A DNA stretch of 64,000 nucleotides, from contig OW203986.1 of NCBI GenBank assembly GCA_934047225.1, positions 14,201,221 through 14,265,220 on the forward strand, in the 5' to 3' direction. Of the stretch, positions 23,611 to 32,834 are shown piece after piece. A model generated the notes under the pieces. The model was not told where the DNA came from. It worked only from the letters and a program-made list of their open reading frames with translations, and did no database searches. This DNA comes from Ypsolopha sequella (lineage: Eukaryota; Arthropoda; Insecta; Lepidoptera; Ypsolophidae). Position numbers and translations under genes: made by a program. Positions within the stretch are counted from its first letter, which is position 1. Every line of letters begins with the position of its first letter.

Positions 23611-24248
23611 GCAAAGGTTTTCCCGAACTGTCTGTTATTAAAACGGTTCAAGAGTGGGATAACGGCGCTTGCTGCAATTGTACCTGCATAACTCGTAAAC
23701 ATAGAGGTGCAATAACATATCTCGAACCTAGATCTACCATAGCGGTGCTTGCGGTTACACAACGAAACCTAACTCGTATTATTTATATTTCCCGAAGAGT
23801 ATAAAACTTTTATGTTCAGCTGACGGCGACAAGGTCGTATAAATAAGTCTCAAAATGGCTCTTGTAATACTCCACCGTCGAGTATGAAACAAAGCAACTA
23901 CGCTCATTGCAAAAAAAATAGAAGAAGAAAACATATACGAGTAATATCCAATTCGGGGCTTCGTTGAATCGACAGATAAAGTTAATACATTTATTATTGT
24001 AATATATATACCTATATACATACATATACTCACACCTGTCTAGAGGGGTAGGCAGAGAGATCCTGACACACCTCTTTCATCTCTTCTACATCCATCAATC
24101 TAGACATACAAGCTCATCTATTCCGGGTACTTTTGACATTGCCCTTCTTCAATATGTCACAAATATGGTCATATACGTCATTCTAGGGCGACCGAGTCGA
24201 GCTCTACTTTATTTTTATCCTGTATATCTACTATATATTTACTTTATG

Positions 24249-24280
<32 letters not shown>

Positions 24281-24329
24281 CTACTATACTTAGAGATTAT
24301 CTTATCAAATAAAAAATATGAATATGTGA
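23611..24329. other. Unassigned; one (AT)n microsatellite
   Basis: No supported gene. An (AT)n run lies at about 24252-24280. Frames of 69-84 codons around 23780-24030 have no recognisable motif. Confidence 0.45.
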
Positions 24330-24735
24330 CATAAATTGATATAGCCAAATTCTTACTGGAGGCTTGGTAAGTGATCAGTATCAACTAATTTCCCAAAATA
24401 TGTTTTCCGATCGGCGGCTGCCAGTGCCCGTTTGACAACGACGATGAACGCCGCGTCGTCGTCCTAAGATCGACACTCGCCTTGATAATGCCGAAATTGT
24501 ATCGGTGAAGCGGTTGGCATATAGTCAACAACAATCACACGTGAGTGTTCAAGCCGTATGTAATAATAATTTAGTATGTCAGCTCACGCGAGTTTTAATA
24601 ATATGATATGTTCTCCTTCCATAGTAATTGACTCAAAGTGACAATGGACACGCATTTGAAGAAAAAATAAATTACCAATTTTCACAAAACTTGATAATGA
24701 GCATGACCAAGTCTTCATATGTACTTGGCTATATT
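24330..24735. mobile_element. Family P MITE interrupted by an unrelated insert
   Basis: The outer parts are P-like: ggaggcttggtaagtgatca at 24361, and 'ttttcacaaaacttgataatg' plus 'ttgatgtcacttgtatat' at 24678-24755. The middle (about 24412-24605) is GC-rich, contains cgtcgtcgtcctaagatcg, and is not palindromic. It is foreign to the family and looks like a nested insertion. Confidence 0.6.
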
Positions 24736-24776
24736 ATAAATTGATGTCACTTGTATATGCATATTATAAATTATAT

Positions 24777-24998
24777 TTTCAATGCATGTGCTCGTAAAGG
24801 CCCACTTTTTATGCATCAAAACCGAACAAAAAGTCGATTATTTTGCCCTAGGGCTTTATTATTTTTTTTTTTATTTATTTATAATGGTTGGCTAACCTGC
24901 AGCCTTTCGTGTGTACCATAGATGTTATACTTTTTTTCCACTGTTTAACGGCTCTGGGTACATTCCTTTTGAGCCAATTATAATTTAAAGTTCACAAG
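24777..24998 (+). mobile_element. Dispersed repeat family D, copy 3 (truncated)
   Basis: Very similar to the first 220 bp of 10331-10722, from tcaatgcatgtgctcgtaaa to 'ccaattataatttaaagttc'. The palindromic second part is missing. The frame at 24999-25358 that follows is not related to any known protein. Confidence 0.75.
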
Positions 24999-25259
24999 AT
25001 GATTCAAGTTCCCGTGTCATTCGTGGTGCTGAGACGAATCAATCGGGAGTTGAATCATCGGATTAGTGCAGGTGTTTTGCATGACACAACCCAGGAAGCG
25101 AGACTGCTTGGTAGTTGCTTAAGATTACATGAAACTATGTATTTCACCTACCTAAACATATTCAACTATATGTATGTACAGATGGAAGATCAGCTGCCTC
25201 ACTTTTTACAAAAACATACCGTCTCGACAAATATCAAAAGGGTTGTCACAGGGTTTTAT

Positions 25260-25345
25260 GAGTGTAGTCTTTCACTGAAACAGTCAACTCGTATGCACTC
25301 TTTTCATCGACGATTTTTACGTCCCAGCCCAGTCCCGTCCACAAA
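25260..25345 (-). mobile_element. SINE core fragment
   Basis: Contains tcatcgacgatttttacgtc at 25304, the conserved core of the tRNA-headed SINE family, preceded by gtcaactcgtatgcac as in the copy near 1520. Head and tail are missing. Confidence 0.55.
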
Positions 25346-25370
25346 TCACGCTTTTTAGGGCATGCAGCGG

Positions 25371-25525
25371 GTCTACCGCGTAATTCTGATTTTCATCAAC
25401 ATCAACTTGAGATTGAAATTTGACGTGCATGCGAAAGAGATGGCATGTTAGGCGGGCGTCGTCGCACGCACGTCAAATTTCAATCTCAAGTTGATGTTGA
25501 TGAAAATCAGAATTACGCGGTAGAC
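25371..25525. mobile_element. Perfect-arm foldback element, 58-bp arms
   Basis: The left arm, 25371-25428, and the right arm, 25468-25525, appear to be perfect reverse complements, starting gtctaccgcgtaattctgat and ending with its complement. A 39-bp GC-rich loop separates them. Perfect arms imply recent origin or gene conversion. No clear target duplication. It lies just after the SINE core fragment. Confidence 0.9.
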
Positions 25526-25669
25526 TCGCAGGTTTACCTTACTTTTTTCTTGAGTAAACAAATACTATTGTACATTAATTCCGAGTCGCATCCTGCCGCC
25601 TCTTCTATTCTCATACTTATCTAAATAGAAGGTTTCTATGAAAATGGTTTGACTGATTAAGCTGACATA

Positions 25670-25896
25670 CCCCCGGTTTCTGAAAGGCCAATCAAAGTTA
25701 ACAGTAGATTAAAAAAACTTTAACCGCAAATAACGGTGAAAATAAAGCATATATGAAGTCTGAATAGTGATGAATCAATAATTAACTTGGTTAGTTTTTG
25801 ATTTCAATGTAAAATTCCCACTTTTTCTGGCTTAATCCGCAGATAATTATTTTTTAATCTACTGTTAACATTGATTGGCCTTTCAGAAACCGGGGG
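25670..25896. mobile_element. MITE with long inverted ends, CCCCCGG...CCGGGGG
   Basis: Termini of about 45 bp: cccccggtttctgaaaggcc at 25670, paired with the sequence ending accggggg at 25896. They continue through a near-match of aatcaaagttaacagtagat. The flanking trinucleotide ATA occurs on both sides (25667-25669, 25897-25899) and may be a 3-bp duplication. The class is undecided. Confidence 0.85.
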
Positions 25897-26345
25897 ATAG
25901 TGGCGTAGAGTTACTCAGTTTTACCCGCTTATGCTTTGGGTACCAATCGAAGCATAAAGCAATGAATCCTTGCCAAGTAATAGGTACAACTCTAGACCGA
26001 GCAATCTAAAGCCATTGAAAAGGTTGCCTTAGAGCTCCTAATTAGGACGCTAAACTATAAAACAGTAAGCGATAAACTTAAAACCAACTTGATATACTCG
26101 TATCGCTTTTAGTGCCAAAACTGTAATAGCTGCACACTTTTTTATTTCATACATAATCAACACTTCGTTATAATTGTGTAATGTCATGATTTTAATTACA
26201 TATATCCCTCCGCCTACAGCAGGTCACCGCCATGGTCAACCAACGGTCACTTCTGTGGTAATATTCTTATTACGTCACACCGTATCGAGATGAAATCGCA
26301 GCGTTTCTGCTGCGCTTGCGCCTACATCTGTCTCTGTATGTAATT
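25897..26345. other. Unassigned, no gene seen
   Basis: No supported feature. Confidence 0.45.
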
Positions 26346-26392
26346 TGCATTGAAAAACGTTATTATTAGTCGCCCACGAGCACATTCAAAAT
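26346..26392. repeat. Miniature remnant carrying family D inverted ends
   Basis: The sequence tgcattgaaaaacgttatta followed shortly by cacgagcacattcaaaat resembles the two ends of the family D first part brought together. It may be an internally deleted copy of about 45 bp, or a chance match. Confidence 0.35.
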
Positions 26393-26557
26393 AATTGCAC
26401 CATGAAATCAAAATTATCATTATCAATATGCACTTCCTGACCTACTTAATAAATAAATTATACACATTTTTATATACTTCTAGGGTAGATTGTTTATAGC
26501 CACATAGATTTTCATATATAACCAAAGAAACCGATTAAAATTTACGAATTCAAATAA

Positions 26558-26673
26558 TTCAATAAAATTAAAAATCTGTCTCTAAGTATAAAAATAGTTC
26601 AATAAAATTAAAAATCTGTTTTTAAGTATAAAAAAGTTCAATCAAATTAAAAATATATTTCTAAGTATAAAAA
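26558..26673 (+). repeat. Tandem repeat, about 39-40 bp x 3
   Basis: Units start at 26558, 26598 and 26637, each reading ttcaataaaattaaaaat then 'tctaagtataaaaa'. The third unit is more diverged (atcaaatt). Confidence 0.85.
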
Positions 26674-26934
26674 CGAAACCTAAACCACATATTCTACTAG
26701 TCGTACCAAAGTTTTTTTTTTATAATCTTGTGTGTCCCAATATTGTTGCAGCACCTTCTATCCCTTTCTATTCTGGGCTCTTTCCTTACGACTGGCTACC
26801 ACTCCACTCTGTTAGCTGTTTCTTAGGGGCCGTTCATTTACGTAATTTGAAATTAGGCGGGGATGTCTGGTCTGGGGATGTCTGGTCTGTGGATGACGGT
26901 AATATTATGAGCATGAAGTCCTCGACGCTAAACG

Positions 26935-27125
26935 CTTACACCGCAAGACTCGCTCCAAGCCCACGTATAACTATACGTACAACTCGTATGGACAACTGCA
27001 CTGTATTTCGTGTGACAGGATATTTCTGATGAAACTCGGATTTTCCAGCCACATCTGAGCTCATGCCAGAAAGCAATAAGGGTCGCCGTCGACGGATACG
27101 TCGAGGAGGACATCATCATCATCAT
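26935..27125 (+). mobile_element. LINE C-terminus with CCHH finger and (ATC)n tail
   Basis: On the plus strand the frame through 26999-27075 reads HCISCDRIF then LMKLGFSSHI, a stop, and AHARK. This is a CxxC-x12-HxxxH pattern (with R read at the stop), like the terminal zinc finger of insect LINE ORFs. The sequence ends with ggaggacatcatcatcatca, a simple ATC tail typical of non-LTR 3' ends. Premature stops in the finger (TGA) and just after it show it is a pseudogene copy. The LINE clade cannot be set from this piece. Confidence 0.6.
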
Positions 27126-27805
27126 GAGCATAGATGGTAATTTCATAAGTTTTGTGAGACCCCATCATTGGAGAATGACAATAGGATGATTGTAGAAGGG
27201 GTCAAATAGGGGGCTAAAATCGAGTATATGGACGCCCCTTAGGCCTTTTTAGTATTTTTTTTGAGTGGCTTTATTGTTGGCTTTTTGGCCTTTACAACTT
27301 TGCCCTGCCGTTTGTATCATAATTTCACGTTGCAATTTTATCCGAAAATCGGACCTAATCCAAAGGGCTAGATTCCGGAGAAACGGTCGAAGCGAGATTT
27401 CTAAAACTCGAGCTAAAAACGTATGGAGATCGACAGATAAAAAAGGTTTTTAGGGTTAAGAAGTCTAATTTGACAGACTCAAAATTGCCCCCCTGATCAG
27501 GGCCTACAGTCTCGACAAAAATAGCAATCGCTAATCGATCGATTTTGGTCCCCTTCCCAGCGTCACCCGAAAATGACTTTATTGATAAAGTTTATAAATT
27601 TTAAAAGTATACATATTGTTAGTTAAATAACATATATATTGTTTATACAACTACATTTAAGAAAATCACTCTCGCGTATAAAAACAGCATGAAAATATTG
27701 CTCGAAGTCAGGCTGTTTTCAGACTAAAATTAAGTAAAATTTGTTATTTCTTTGAAACCACTAATGGTATTTGTAAATATTGCTTGAAAAATAATGTATG
27801 GAATT
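27126..27805. other. Unassigned, no supported gene
   Basis: Contains short open frames only. No family match found. Confidence 0.4.
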
Positions 27806-27819
27806 TTTTCCGTCCATCG

Positions 27820-27981
27820 CGTCCATGTGAAAGTATTATTTTCTCCTATTCTGCGCTATCGAGACCCCAGCGACGTCGTAATGCAATGCGCGCAGATATG
27901 AACGTAATTTACTTTAGTTTCTGTCGATATTTGTACCGGCAGAGGTCGACTCAAGGTCATTGGCGACTACCTGCCTCTTAA
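27820..27981 (-). mobile_element. Dispersed repeat family R, copy 3 (inverted)
   Basis: Shares gtccatgtgaaagtattatt, 'cgtcgtaatgcaatgcgcgc', 'gatatttgtaccg' and 'gtcgactcaaggtcattgg' with copies at 15349 and 30300. The right end reads tgcctcttaa, with TTAA at 27978-27981. The short frame across it is a shadow. Confidence 0.65.
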
Positions 27982-27992
27982 GTGATAAAAAT

Positions 27993-28093
27993 ATATTTTT
28001 AGTCTCTACTTTCAAAATTATCAACTGAAATCGGAAGCGTATCGAATTCGCTTCCGATTTCAGTTGATAGTTTGACGATAGAGACTATAAAAT
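27993..28093. mobile_element. Short foldback element
   Basis: A central perfect stem pairs tatcaactgaaatcggaagc with gcttccgatttcagttgata around 28044. The stem is extended outward by tagtctctact / gatagagacta. About 100 bp in all, no coding capacity. Confidence 0.8.
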
Positions 28094-28126
28094 ATTAGTT
28101 AACATCGGTCGGTAGGATAGAGATCG

Positions 28127-28658
28127 CTAAATTTTTGTACACAGGCAAGCTTAATACTATTTAGTATTTTCTACCAGCTAACCTTTGGCAATGGAGAAGT
28201 TGTTGGGGTAGTGCCATGATTTCCAAATATACAAGGTGACTTTTTGATCAACGTCCAAATTCATACTGGTGGCTTGGTAAGTGATCAGTATCATGGATCA
28301 ATAACAATTTTGGTGAAATTCGTAAAATGAAATTTCGACTCCCCATAGTGATTCACTCGGGACTGGAACTGAATTTCTATGGGAAGCCGAAATTTCATTT
28401 TACGAATTTCACAAAAATTGTAACTGATCCAAGATACTGATCACTTATCAAGCCTCCAGTATGAATGTGGACGATGATCAAAAAGTCACCTTGTATATTT
28501 GGAAATCATGGCACTACCCCAACAACTTCCCCATTGCCAAAGGTTAATATATATATTTGGAAATCATGGCACTACCCCAACAACTTCCTCATTGCCATAG
28601 GTTAGCTGGTAGAAAATACTAAATAGTATTAAGCTCGCCTGTGTACAAAAATTTAACT
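28127..28658. repeat. Large composite inverted repeat around a family P MITE
   Basis: Outside the P palindrome (28229-28496) the flanks are also inverted copies: 'cttaatactatttagtattt', 'taccagctaacctNtggcaa' and 'gttgttggggtagtgccatg' occur on the left (28150-28220) and inverted on the right. On the right, the segment atttggaaatcatggcacta is duplicated in tandem (28497 and 28555). The palindrome is therefore about 530 bp long, with one arm carrying an extra unit of about 57 bp. Confidence 0.85.
28229..28496. mobile_element. Palindromic MITE family P, copy 2 (best preserved)
   Basis: Ends atacaaggtgactttttgat and atcaaaaagtcaccttgtat. Arms of about 110 bp run through 'cttggtaagtgatcagtatc' and 'aaatttcgactccccatag'. 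It is the clearest reference for the family (also 20392, 23157, 23382, 24330, 31700). Confidence 0.88.
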
Positions 28659-28692
28659 TGTGCAATAAAGAATTTTATTATTATTATTATCG
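28553..28692 (+). mobile_element. LINE-type 3' end with AATAAA and (TTA)n tail
   Basis: Reads taagctcgcctgtgtaca near 28630, then cttgtgcaataaagaatttt and a (TTA)n run at 28676-28691. The same order of motifs occurs on the minus strand at 20085-20235. A retroposed 3' end that shares sequence with the surrounding inverted repeat. Confidence 0.5.
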
Positions 28693-28965
28693 CTATCTTT
28701 GTCAAGACTGCAGGCCCAGTTCTCCTGAGAAACCTTCACCGCAGCACCATTACGGCTCCGTAGGTTTTTCTAAGCGGTCACGATGATAATTGCGGTTTAG
28801 TAAAGAGGGTGGCGTGTCCGCGCCGGGCCGAGGGCGACCGTTAGTTATTTCCCAGTGCGGCGAGTGTGCCGTTAACGGTAATTAGCTCCGGGTACTGCAA
28901 CCTGAGCTATGGTTGCGCGTTTAGATGATTACAGACCTATGTACAACATATACCTATATGTATGT

Positions 28966-29200
28966 ATTTTGGAAACGAAAACTGTTGATAGTAACTCGTC
29001 CATATGAACAACTTTTACTATGGAAACAATTACCAAATCGCAAAAAAAACAGCTTTTTCATAGAATAGTTTAATACCTACTCGACCAAAATGTATGAAAC
29101 AGCAAATTTCTTTTTCGCGATTTTTGGTTCGTCCTTAAAGTAAAAGTTGTTTGTATGGACGATTGGCCGAGTACTATCATCATTTTTCGTTTCTAAAACC
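28966..29200. mobile_element. Foldback MITE family M, copy 3
   Basis: Inverted parts gaaacgaaaactgttgatag / ctatcatcatttttcgtttc at the ends, and aacaacttttactatgga / 'taaagtaaaagttgtttgta' within. Shares the internal 'ctactcgaccaaaatgtatg' with 48090-48349, but has different outermost ends. Confidence 0.7.
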
Positions 29201-29214
29201 AATTTTATTTTACG

Positions 29215-29320
29215 GTGTCATACGCAGGTATATACCCAAGTTGACTATGATCGGTACGGCCAAATCAATACAGGAGACTCGGTAAGTAAAAGCTCAGTTG
29301 TTGCGATATTCGCAATCTTA
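29215..29320 (+). repeat. Family P-like fragment
   Basis: 'tacggccaaatcaatacagg' and 'agactcggtaagtaaaagct' resemble the family P arm. Short and diverged. Confidence 0.4.
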
Positions 29321-29401
29321 TACTGACCGATTCGCGACTAACACGTTGATGCTGTTGATTGTGAACACACGTGGATTTTTACAAAAAATTCTCCATTAAA
29401 T

Positions 29402-29612
29402 AAAAATATATCGTCACGACATGAATCCCCGAGGGGGTGTCAGAGGTCTTCCGAGTGTGAACTGTGAAATGAAAGTCACATTCCACACGGTACACTCGCG
29501 TTTCACCGACGATTATTACGTCGCAACGTGATGGGTGGTCCCGACCGGGATCGAACCTGGATCAGAAGATTGGGAGGACAGAGGTAGAACCCCTGAGCTA
29601 CCGTTGCTCTTT
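29402..29612 (-). mobile_element. tRNA-headed SINE, complete copy
   Basis: On the minus strand the 5' head contains an A-box-like tagctcaggggttctacct (29582-29600) and a B-box ggttcgatccc (29547-29557), spaced as in a tRNA-derived RNA polymerase III promoter. The core follows with acgtaataatcgtcggtgaa. The tail is gacaccccctcggggattca then tgtcgtgacgatatat at 29404. It shares its tail, but not its core, with the SINE at 47330. It is not a functional tRNA gene: the acceptor stem does not pair and non-tRNA core follows. Confidence 0.85.
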
Positions 29613-29945
29613 CTCTCCATGGATTCTCTGGTATAGTCGGTATAAATGTCACTTTGTATGCTCACGCTTTACTCTTGTGTAGACAGATAGGCAGAGACAA
29701 CAGATTTTCATCATTCGAGTCAAACAAACTCTATCTAGTATTATTTATTATCTAAGCTAAGTATTATTTGTCTTTACACTTCTAAACTTCATAATTATGA
29801 ATGCTTTCAAGTAGAATATTAAAACGTTTCATACTAATCTCAGCACCCTCCATAAATTATGTAGCACTTGAATGTTAAATTCTTCACAAGGAATTTCGAA
29901 ACAACTTCATTAGTCGCATTTTTAATTATCATGTATGGGTATTAC
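29613..29945. other. Unassigned, no gene seen
   Basis: AT-rich sequence between the SINE and the double hAT insertion. Confidence 0.45.
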
Positions 29946-30781
29946 GTCTAGACCAAGCATGTCAAACATGCGGCCCTCTTTGCATATGAATGCGGCCCAA
30001 TCCAATTTAAGGCGAATGGATACGCCAACTGCAATTTGGACCTGTCTTTGAAGGCCTACTCCTCCCACACGGGTAATCCAAAAACTTTCATAAAAATATA
30101 TAATATAGGCATTATAGAGTCAAAAATAAATTTTAAGTTTCATAAACTGTTTCTCTATTGTTAGTTTTGACAAAAAAAAATTGAAGTCATCAAAAGTTTC
30201 ACATGATTAACACAAGAATTCTCTTACTCCTTCCAAACGCCTAAAGCGGTTTTAATCATTATTTCACCAAATTATAGGAAATTTTTAGATCTAAAAAATT
30301 TAAGTTCAAATTTTTTTTTTTCGTTCATGGCGTCCATGTGAAAAGTATTATTTTCTTCTATTTTGTACTAGCCGGAGACGCAGTGGTTGTCGTAAGACGC
30401 AGTGCCTTTTTTCAAGGCACGCTGAAATGAACATTATTTCAATGTCGTTTCCGTTGATATTTGTACCGACACACATCGAGTTGCTTATTTAGCGTGGTCA
30501 TGCGCCTTAAAGAAGAGACTCCTGCTGCGGCCCGCGCCACGAAGGTGTCCCAAAATGTTTAAAAAGCGCGAGAAATTTGACAAAACATGTCAAATTTCTG
30601 GGAAAAGATTGTAATATATTTTCTTTATTTCACTATTAATTATTAAATAAACGATTACTGTCCTGTACCACTCTATCTTTCGAGTTTTTTTTTTATGGTT
30701 GGCTTTTGCGGCCCACTGATTATATGGTCTTCATGCATTTGGCCCACCTATCACTTTGAGTTTGACATGGCTGGTCTAAAC
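29946..30781. mobile_element. hAT-type non-autonomous element 1 of an adjacent pair
   Basis: Body 29954-30773. Termini caagcatgtcaaac on the left and, read inward from the right, cagccatgtcaaac. Flanked by gtctagac (29946-29953) and gtctaaac (30774-30781), a 7-of-8 match to an 8-bp duplication. Sub-terminal 'cggccc' and 'gggcc' motifs (about 29981 and 30708) recall mammalian and insect hAT ends. It contains a nested family R copy at 30300-30510. No transposase frame. Confidence 0.85.
30300..30510 (-). mobile_element. Family R repeat nested in the hAT element, TTAA on both sides
   Basis: TTAA at 30300-30303 and 30507-30510. Inner sequence gtccatgtgaaaagtattat and 'gatatttgtaccgacacac' matches the family inverted. 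It ends tgcgccttaa. TTAA at both ends supports a TTAA-targeting insertion into the older hAT element. Confidence 0.7.
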
Positions 30782-31125
30782 CAGGGCTTCTCAAAGTGGG
30801 GTACGCAAAACCCTGGGGTTTCGCCAGTTGATCGTAGGGGTTCGCGATAATATTTACGTTATTGCGGCTGACGGCTAGCTCGCTTGTGAAATAGGTACAA
30901 ATTAAGATTAAAATTGAGTAAAATTGGTAATAAAATTGACTAAATTTGCGACAAGAAAAAACTCACCCATCAAATTAATTATTTAACAATAAATTGTTCT
31001 TTGTAGTTTTATAAAAAAAAACAGTTTCCTTCTGTGGCGAGTTTTTATATAAAGGGCTCCGCAGTCTTCTGATAAATTTAATATTGGTACGTGGGGATAT
31101 AAGTATGAGAAACCCTGGTCTAGAC
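30774..31125. mobile_element. hAT-type non-autonomous element 2, sharing its target site
   Basis: Body 30782-31117. Termini cagggcttctca on the left and, read inward from the right, cagggtttctca. Left flank gtctaaac (30774-30781), right flank gtctagac (31118-31125). The left duplication is the same octamer that ends the preceding hAT element. No coding. Confidence 0.87.
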
Positions 31126-31200
31126 TGAACAAAACGATACTACCAAATACTTATAAGGATCTCTGCTAAGTATGTTAAAAGTAAATGAATCTTATAACTT

Positions 31201-31690
31201 GTTAATCTTGTAGTCGCTATAGGACTAAGTAATAGAAACCAATGCTCCTGAGCATATTAAGTCTTGTAAAATTCATTTATAAGTATAATATTTTTATAAC
31301 TATCCTATAAGGAATCCCTCATTAATAAGTCTATGTAGCTTACTCTTATGTTTGATTTCGTGATATTTAAACGCTTCTTTCTTTATTTTCTTTTTCACCC
31401 AATGGTTGCCTGGAAGATATTGCTATTAGCAATACACCTTTGTACACTGTAAAATATTTTAATGTTTTTTTTCATGGTTTTGCGTAATAAAAAAATAAAA
31501 ATTATAATAAGTTAATCTTGTAGTTGCTATAAGAATTAGTTATACAAGCCAATGCTCCTGAGTATATTTAGTCTTGTGAAATGCATTTAGAGTCTTATAA
31601 CTTTTTTATAAGTAAAACTGGTATTTACTATAAGACTAAGTTATAGAAGCAAATGTTCTTGAGTAAATTAAGGCTTGTGAAATGCTACAA
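31201..31690 (+). repeat. Three diverged copies of a ~100-bp unit
   Basis: Units at 31201-31300, 31511-31610 and about 31612-31690. They share 'gttaatcttgtagtNgctat', 'aagNcaatgctcctgag' and 'gtcttgtgaaatgcatt'. The first two are separated by about 210 bp of unrelated sequence; the second and third are adjacent. Confidence 0.7.
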
Positions 31691-31699
31691 TAAGTAAAC

Positions 31700-32085
31700 T
31701 AGTCTACACCAATGCAATGGTAAGTGATCAGGGGATCTAAAAAGGCCGACTTGGGTGAATGATAAAATGATTTGAAAGTAGGATAGAGTCCGAAATTTTT
31801 CACGCGTGTAAAAGAGACGGCATTAGAACAAAATCATAACATGATTCATCCAAAGCGGCCTTTTTAGAGGACCAGTATCACGGATCGATACAATTTTTTG
31901 CTAATTTTGCAAAATAAAATGTTGACCTCCCAAAATAATTGACTTGGGGCTGACCTTGCGTTTGTAGAGAACACGTAATGTACGAATTTAACAAAAAGGG
32001 TCATCGAACTTGATACTGCGCATTTACTGAGTCTTTGGTAGGTGTGGATTTGGCTGTATAAATTCATGTCACTTTATATTTCTTA
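31700..32085. mobile_element. Family P MITE split by a small nested palindrome
   Basis: P-like flanks: 'ggtaagtgatcag' at 31719, and 'accagtatcacggatcgata' through 'ttcatgtcacttta' to about 32075. The P sequence is interrupted at 31731 and resumes at 31870. Confidence 0.7.
31736..31868. mobile_element. Small MITE nested in a family P copy
   Basis: Inverted ends tctaaaaaggccgacttggg and its near-complement ending cggcctttttaga. Arms are about 28 bp, with 'gtgaatgat' / 'atgattcat' continuing inward. The duplication at the insertion point is not clear. Confidence 0.7.
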
Positions 32086-32129
32086 TATTCCCTGCTTTAT
32101 ATTTCTTATATGTACTGCCACTAGAACAG

Positions 32130-32222
32130 GCAGTACTCGTAACACTCACTATTCACCGACGATTTTAACGTCCTAACGTGATATGAAGTCTTGAAATTAT
32201 CGCTGTACTACTTCGAGCACAA
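32130..32222 (-). mobile_element. SINE core fragment
   Basis: 'ctattcaccgacgattttaa' followed by cgtcctaacgtgat corresponds to the SINE core at 29500-29530. Head and tail are lost. Confidence 0.55.
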
Positions 32223-32271
32223 AACTTATTATTATTTCTTGTTTTTGGCTTCTGATTCATGTATGTGACTA

Positions 32272-32412
32272 ACAGCCAATTGCAGAAAGTGTTTTTAAGT
32301 TTAATTAACCTTTAAAATTGATGCCATCCCTTACATTGTTCTTGACAAAGAAAGTGACAGCATTCATTTTAAAGTTTCATTAAACTTAAAAACCCTTTCT
32401 GCAACTGGCCGT
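32272..32412. mobile_element. Foldback MITE, ACRGCCARTTGCAGAAAG ends
   Basis: The left arm agccaattgcagaaagtgtt continues ttaagtttaattaac; the right arm is its near reverse complement, ending ctttctgcaactggccgt. Arms about 45 bp, centre unique. Single copy in the window. Confidence 0.85.
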
Positions 32413-32527
32413 AAAACATTTAATTCCGCCAATGTCACGTCATAAACCAAAGCACAGTATTAATGAAAAATAATTTCGAGGAATTTGGTATCCTGTAAAT
32501 CCTTGTGATGATTTTTATTATATACAA

Positions 32528-32834
32528 CAGGTATGGGGAAACTACGGCTCACGGCTCATCTCCGGCCCGCGAAGCGGTGAAATCCGGCCCGTGACCATCA
32601 AACAAAAATCAAGTAAAGTTTTCGTATTAGATATTTCGCAGCTAACAATTGGCAATTTCTTCCTTATTTCAATAGTTACTTTGTAATATTGCACAATAAT
32701 TAATTAGTATTTCAGAGAATACATACTAATATTTTTATTTCAGTAAATAATATAGCCAAAAATGCAACAAATTGACTCGCCATATATTTTGTTAGTAAAT
32801 ATCGGTACGCGAAGGAAAAAGATTCCCCATCCTA
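32528..32834. mobile_element. Probable hAT MITE, 'caggtatggggaaac' type
   Basis: Left end caggtatggggaaactacgg followed by ctccggcccgcgaagcgg, a sequence style typical of hAT ends. The possible right end gattccccatccta is its approximate reverse complement. No 8-bp duplication was found, so limits are tentative. Confidence 0.5.

Noticed and set aside
24999..25358. 119-codon open frame
   Set aside because: Starts at a repeat edge, ends in a SINE fragment and has no recognisable domain.
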